This document shows positions 61,098 to 64,000 of a stretch of DNA of 64,000 nt, piece after piece; the stretch's first letter is position 1, and the number at the start of each line of letters is the position of its first letter. The notes under the pieces were generated by a model. It had not been told where the DNA came from. It made no database searches and saw only the letters and a list, made by a program, of their open reading frames with translations. Origin of the DNA: Streptomyces tirandamycinicus (GTDB taxonomy: Bacteria; Actinomycetota; Actinomycetes; Streptomycetales; Streptomycetaceae); the NCBI RefSeq assembly GCF_003097515.1, contig NZ_CP029188.1:7112531-7176530 (forward strand). Direction: 5' to 3'. A program made the translations under genes and the position numbers.

Positions 61098-62309
61098 TCA
61101 GTCCAGCCCGGCCGCGGCGCGCAGGGCGTCGACGCGGTCGGTGCGCTCCCAGGTGAAGTCGGGGAGCTCGCGGCCGAAGTGGCCGTAGGCGGCGGTCCGG
61201 GCGTAGATCGGGCGGAGCAGGTCGAGATCGCGGATGATCGCCGCCGGGCGGAGGTCGAAGACCTCGCCGATGGCCCGTTCGATGAGGTCGAGAGGGGTCT
61301 CCTCGGTGCCGAAGGTCTCGACGAACAGGCCCACCGGCTCGGCCTTGCCGATCGCGTACGCGACCTGGACCTCGCACCGCGAGGCCAGCCCCGCGGCCAC
61401 CACGTTCTTGGCGACCCAGCGCATCGCATACGCCGCCGAACGGTCCACCTTCGACGGATCCTTCCCCGAGAACGCCCCACCGCCATGGCGCGCCATCCCG
61501 CCATAGGTATCGATGATGATCTTCCGGCCGGTCAGGCCCGCATCACCCATCGGACCCCCGATCTCGAACCGGCCGGTCGGATTCACCAGCAGCCGATAGC
61601 CCTCGGTGTCCAGCTTGATACCGTCCTCCACGAGCTGCCCGAGCACATGCTCCACCACGAACTCGCGAACATCCGGCGCCAGCAGCGAGTCCAGATCGAT
61701 GTCCGACGCATGCTGCGAGGACACCACCACCGTGTCCAGACGGACGGCCTTGTCACCGTCGTACTCGATGGTGACCTGGGTCTTGCCGTCCGGACGCAGA
61801 TACGGGATGGTCCCGTTCTTGCGCACCTCCGACAACCGCCGGGACAGCCGGTGCGCCAAGTGGATCGGCAGCGGCATCAACTCGGGCGTCTCGTCGCACG
61901 CGTACCCGAACATCAGCCCCTGGTCACCCGCGCCCTGCCGGTCCAGCTCGTCGTCATCGCCCTCGACACGGTTCTCGTACGCCGTGTCCACACCCTGCGC
62001 GATGTCCGGCGACTGCGAACCGATGGACACCGAGACACCGCACGAAGCCCCGTCGAAGCCCTTCTTCGAGGAGTCGTAGCCGATCTCGAGGATCCTGTTG
62101 CGCACCAGCGTGGGAATGTCCGCCCACGCCTTGGTCGTCACCTCGCCTGCGACGTGCACCAGGCCGGTGGTGATCAGCGTCTCGACCGCGACCCGGGAGG
62201 ACGGATCCTCCCGCAGCAACGCATCGAGGATGGTGTCGCTGATCTGGTCAGCGATCTTGTCGGGATGGCCCTCGGTCACGGACTCCGAGGTGAACAGGCG
62301 TCTGGTCAT
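61098..62309 (-). CDS. metK: S-adenosylmethionine synthase
   Basis: A 403-aa MetK. FTSESVTEGHPDKIADQISD at the N-terminus, GDQGLMFGYACDETPELMP near residue 120, GGGAFSGKDPSKVDRSAAYA near 265 (phosphate loop GGGAFSGKD). Length and motifs are complete. ATG 62309 is favoured since the family begins near RRLFTSES; ATG 62318 is possible. Here it is embedded with a transporter and tautomerase, so it is probably an accessory copy supplying SAM to a secondary pathway. Confidence 0.93.
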   Translation of the reverse strand: MTRRLFTSESVTEGHPDKIADQISDTILDALLREDPSSRVAVETLITTGLVHVAGEVTTKAWADIPTLVRNRILEIGYDSSKKGFDGASCGVSVSIGSQSPDIAQGVDTAYENRVEGDDDELDRQGAGDQGLMFGYACDETPELMPLPIHLAHRLSRRLSEVRKNGTIPYLRPDGKTQVTIEYDGDKAVRLDTVVVSSQHASDIDLDSLLAPDVREFVVEHVLGQLVEDGIKLDTEGYRLLVNPTGRFEIGGPMGDAGLTGRKIIIDTYGGMARHGGGAFSGKDPSKVDRSAAYAMRWVAKNVVAAGLASRCEVQVAYAIGKAEPVGLFVETFGTEETPLDLIERAIGEVFDLRPAAIIRDLDLLRPIYARTAAYGHFGRELPDFTWERTDRVDALRAAAGLD

Positions 62310-62399
62310 GGAAGGCATCAGATCCGCGGCCGCCGCCGGTCCGCAACCGGACTTGACCGAGTGGCGGGAAGACGGCGGATGCGGCGACGCTTGGGCACC

Positions 62400-63662
62400 T
62401 CAGGCCACCGGAGCCGGAAGCTTCCCGGCCTCGCGGGCGGCACGCACGCCGAGCAGCGACCGGTACAGCAGGATCGCGGCGAGGCCGGCCGTCCCGTACA
62501 GCAGGCTCATTCCGACAGCGGGCACGAACGCGCCGAGGGTGACGCACAGCGCGGCGACGAGCAGGCCGACCCGGGCGTTGAGCGCGTAGGCCGCCATGTA
62601 CTTCGTGCGGGCCTCGGAGTCGATCAGGTCGGCCAGCAGCGCCTGGCGCACCGGGACGCTGGCGATCTCGCCGACGGTCAGCACGACGGCCGCGGCGATC
62701 AGGACCCAGCCGGTGTTGCTGACCGCCCAGGTCATGTAGCCGACGGTGAAGACGGCGATGCCGCCGTACAGCCTGGCCCGCTCGGGGACCCGGGCCAGCA
62801 GGGCCTTGGCGACCAGCACCAGGGCCACGACCAGCGCCGCGTTGACGGCACGCAGGACGCCGAGGATGGCCACGCCGTCGACCTCGAGGTTCCAGGAGCC
62901 GACCGCGGCGAGCGTCTGGGGGGAGAACTCGTCGGCGAGCCGCACGGCGATGTAGTAGCCGATCTGCATCTCGACGGCCGAGATGAGGGCGGCGGCGGCC
63001 ATCAGGCGCAGGAAGACCCGGTCGTGGGCGACGGCCAGGTAGCCGCGGACCATCGCACCGGGGCCGGCCGCCGGCCTCTCGCCGGTGCGCGGAGCGGTCT
63101 CGCTGATCCAGCGCCACACCACGGCCGTGGTGAGCAGGCACAGTACGGCCGCACCGGTCAGCAGGTGGAGGAAGTGGCCGTCGTAGAGGAACCCGCCGAC
63201 CAGGGCCCCGACGGTGAAGGCCAGGTTGATGGACCAGTAGTTGATCGTGTAGACGAGCGGCCGGTTGTCGGGGGTGGAGACGTCGACCATCATCGCGTCG
63301 GCGGCGGGCGCGGCCATCTGCGAGAAGCAGGTGTTGAGCAGGAACAGCACGAACGTCGCGACACCGGACGTCCACCACGGCGAGTTGGCGAGGGCGAGCA
63401 GGGCGAAGGTGACGGTGGCGCCGAGTTCGCCGGCCACCATGACCGGGCGGCGGCCGTGGACGTCGGCGAGGTGCCCGCCGAGGAAGTTGGCGGCGATACC
63501 CGCCGCCGCCACCGCCACCGTCAGGACACCGGCGACGGCGGGCCCGTACAGGACCGCGAGATGGATGACCAGCAGCGGCATGAGCATGATGGACAGCAGC
63601 CGCTGGACGAAGCCCACGGCGATCCGCAGCCGGATGTTCGGGTGCAGGGAGCTCACGTTCAT
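62400..63662 (-). CDS. MFS transporter
   Basis: A 420-aa protein with about 12 hydrophobic segments. VAVAAAGIAANFLGGHLADV then HGRRPVMVAGELGATVTF forms the MFS loop 2-3 signature. Resembles drug-exporter-type MFS proteins. Its ATG overlaps the tautomerase stop by 4 bp; metK follows by about 90 bp. Possibly exports the product of a methylated metabolite pathway. Confidence 0.83.
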   Translation of the reverse strand: MNVSSLHPNIRLRIAVGFVQRLLSIMLMPLLVIHLAVLYGPAVAGVLTVAVAAAGIAANFLGGHLADVHGRRPVMVAGELGATVTFALLALANSPWWTSGVATFVLFLLNTCFSQMAAPAADAMMVDVSTPDNRPLVYTINYWSINLAFTVGALVGGFLYDGHFLHLLTGAAVLCLLTTAVVWRWISETAPRTGERPAAGPGAMVRGYLAVAHDRVFLRLMAAAALISAVEMQIGYYIAVRLADEFSPQTLAAVGSWNLEVDGVAILGVLRAVNAALVVALVLVAKALLARVPERARLYGGIAVFTVGYMTWAVSNTGWVLIAAAVVLTVGEIASVPVRQALLADLIDSEARTKYMAAYALNARVGLLVAALCVTLGAFVPAVGMSLLYGTAGLAAILLYRSLLGVRAAREAGKLPAPVA

Positions 63663-63865
63663 CGCCGGCTCCGGGGGAGGCGGGTCTCGTCGGCGAGATG
63701 GCCGCCCTTGCCCCAGTGGCCGGGGTCCACGTCCCGGACGATGACCGTCACGGCCTCGCCCGGGCAGCCGGACACCCGGCTGACGACGTCGGTGATGCCC
63801 GACACCAGCTCCCTTCGCGCGGCTCGGTCATTGCCCTGCCACCAGTTGACGGTGATCACCGGCAT
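63659..63865 (-). CDS. 4-oxalocrotonate tautomerase-family protein
   Basis: A 68-aa protein beginning MPVITVNWWQGNDRAARREL. Removal of Met exposes Pro1, the catalytic base of this family, and the length is typical. VTVIVRDVDPGHWGKGG is the usual C-terminal strand. It is the first gene of the tautomerase-MFS-metK operon. The remaining 135 bp to the window end hold no supported gene. Confidence 0.82.
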   Translation of the reverse strand: MPVITVNWWQGNDRAARRELVSGITDVVSRVSGCPGEAVTVIVRDVDPGHWGKGGHLADETRLPRSRR

Positions 63866-64000
63866 GTCAGCGGTCCTTCTCTCGAGAGCCGATTCACGAC
63901 GCGGGCGCGGCGGCTCGAGAATCCCCGGGGCGTCGGCGCGGCCGCAAGCGGGTGCGGGGAAGGAGGAACGACTTGAACAAGTCGGCGGCGCTTTTCCGGG

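Overview
High GC, almost exclusively G/C third codon positions, a tap-tpg pair (telomere replication proteins), telomere-type palindromes and an FxLD lanthipeptide cluster point to a linear replicon of Streptomyces or a close relative. The window looks composite: a phage/plasmid-like element on the left (about 1-39.5 kb) joined to a second linear replicon arm on the right (about 39.6-64 kb).

1-16.1 kb (all minus strand): phage-like late genes. A Zn-finger-like protein, two small membrane proteins, a portal protein fused to a MuF-like domain and another small membrane protein lead into one uninterrupted reading frame of at least 4,117 codons that runs off the left edge. That frame carries an adenine-N6 methyltransferase, an SNF2-type SF2 helicase and a UvrD-type SF1 helicase, the architecture called a polyvalent protein in phages and conjugative elements. 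A 103-codon TnpV-like ORF lies inside it in another frame, exactly where the codon signature of the giant frame breaks down.

16.2-24.8 kb: a class I FxLD lanthipeptide cluster on the minus strand (DUF6415-like gene, methyltransferase, precursor, LanB, LanC, second SpaB_C protein), with a divergent XRE-type regulator. No transporter or protease gene is visible.

24.9-39.3 kb: element maintenance and accessory genes. These are a tyrosine recombinase, a sigma-factor/partner pair, a DUF262 protein, a RusA-like resolvase, an FtsK/TraB-like translocase, a bacterial Ku, a LexA-type DNA-binding protein and many small unknown genes. Repeated regulatory DNA (two leader stem-loops, two identical-core operators) suggests coordinated control.

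39.6-39.83 kb: a tight run of GC hairpins with 3-nt loops, typical of Streptomyces telomeres, lies inside the sequence. It follows a truncated secreted-protein gene and looks like a fossil telomere or fusion point whose replicon extends rightwards.

40-54.5 kb: two cytochrome P450 genes (one of the ExxR-lacking CYP157 type), an iteron-rich putative origin followed by a primase-polymerase and a D5/P4-type helicase, a helicase with helicase-associated repeats, a TetR/reductase divergent pair with two operators, and tap-tpg.

54.8-64 kb: ordinary Streptomyces accessory genes. These are an ECF42-type sigma factor with its DGPF partner, DUF4287, an MHS transporter, an AhpD-like protein, a short-chain dehydrogenase, and a tautomerase-MFS-metK operon.

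All calls come from reading the sequence; no database search was run.
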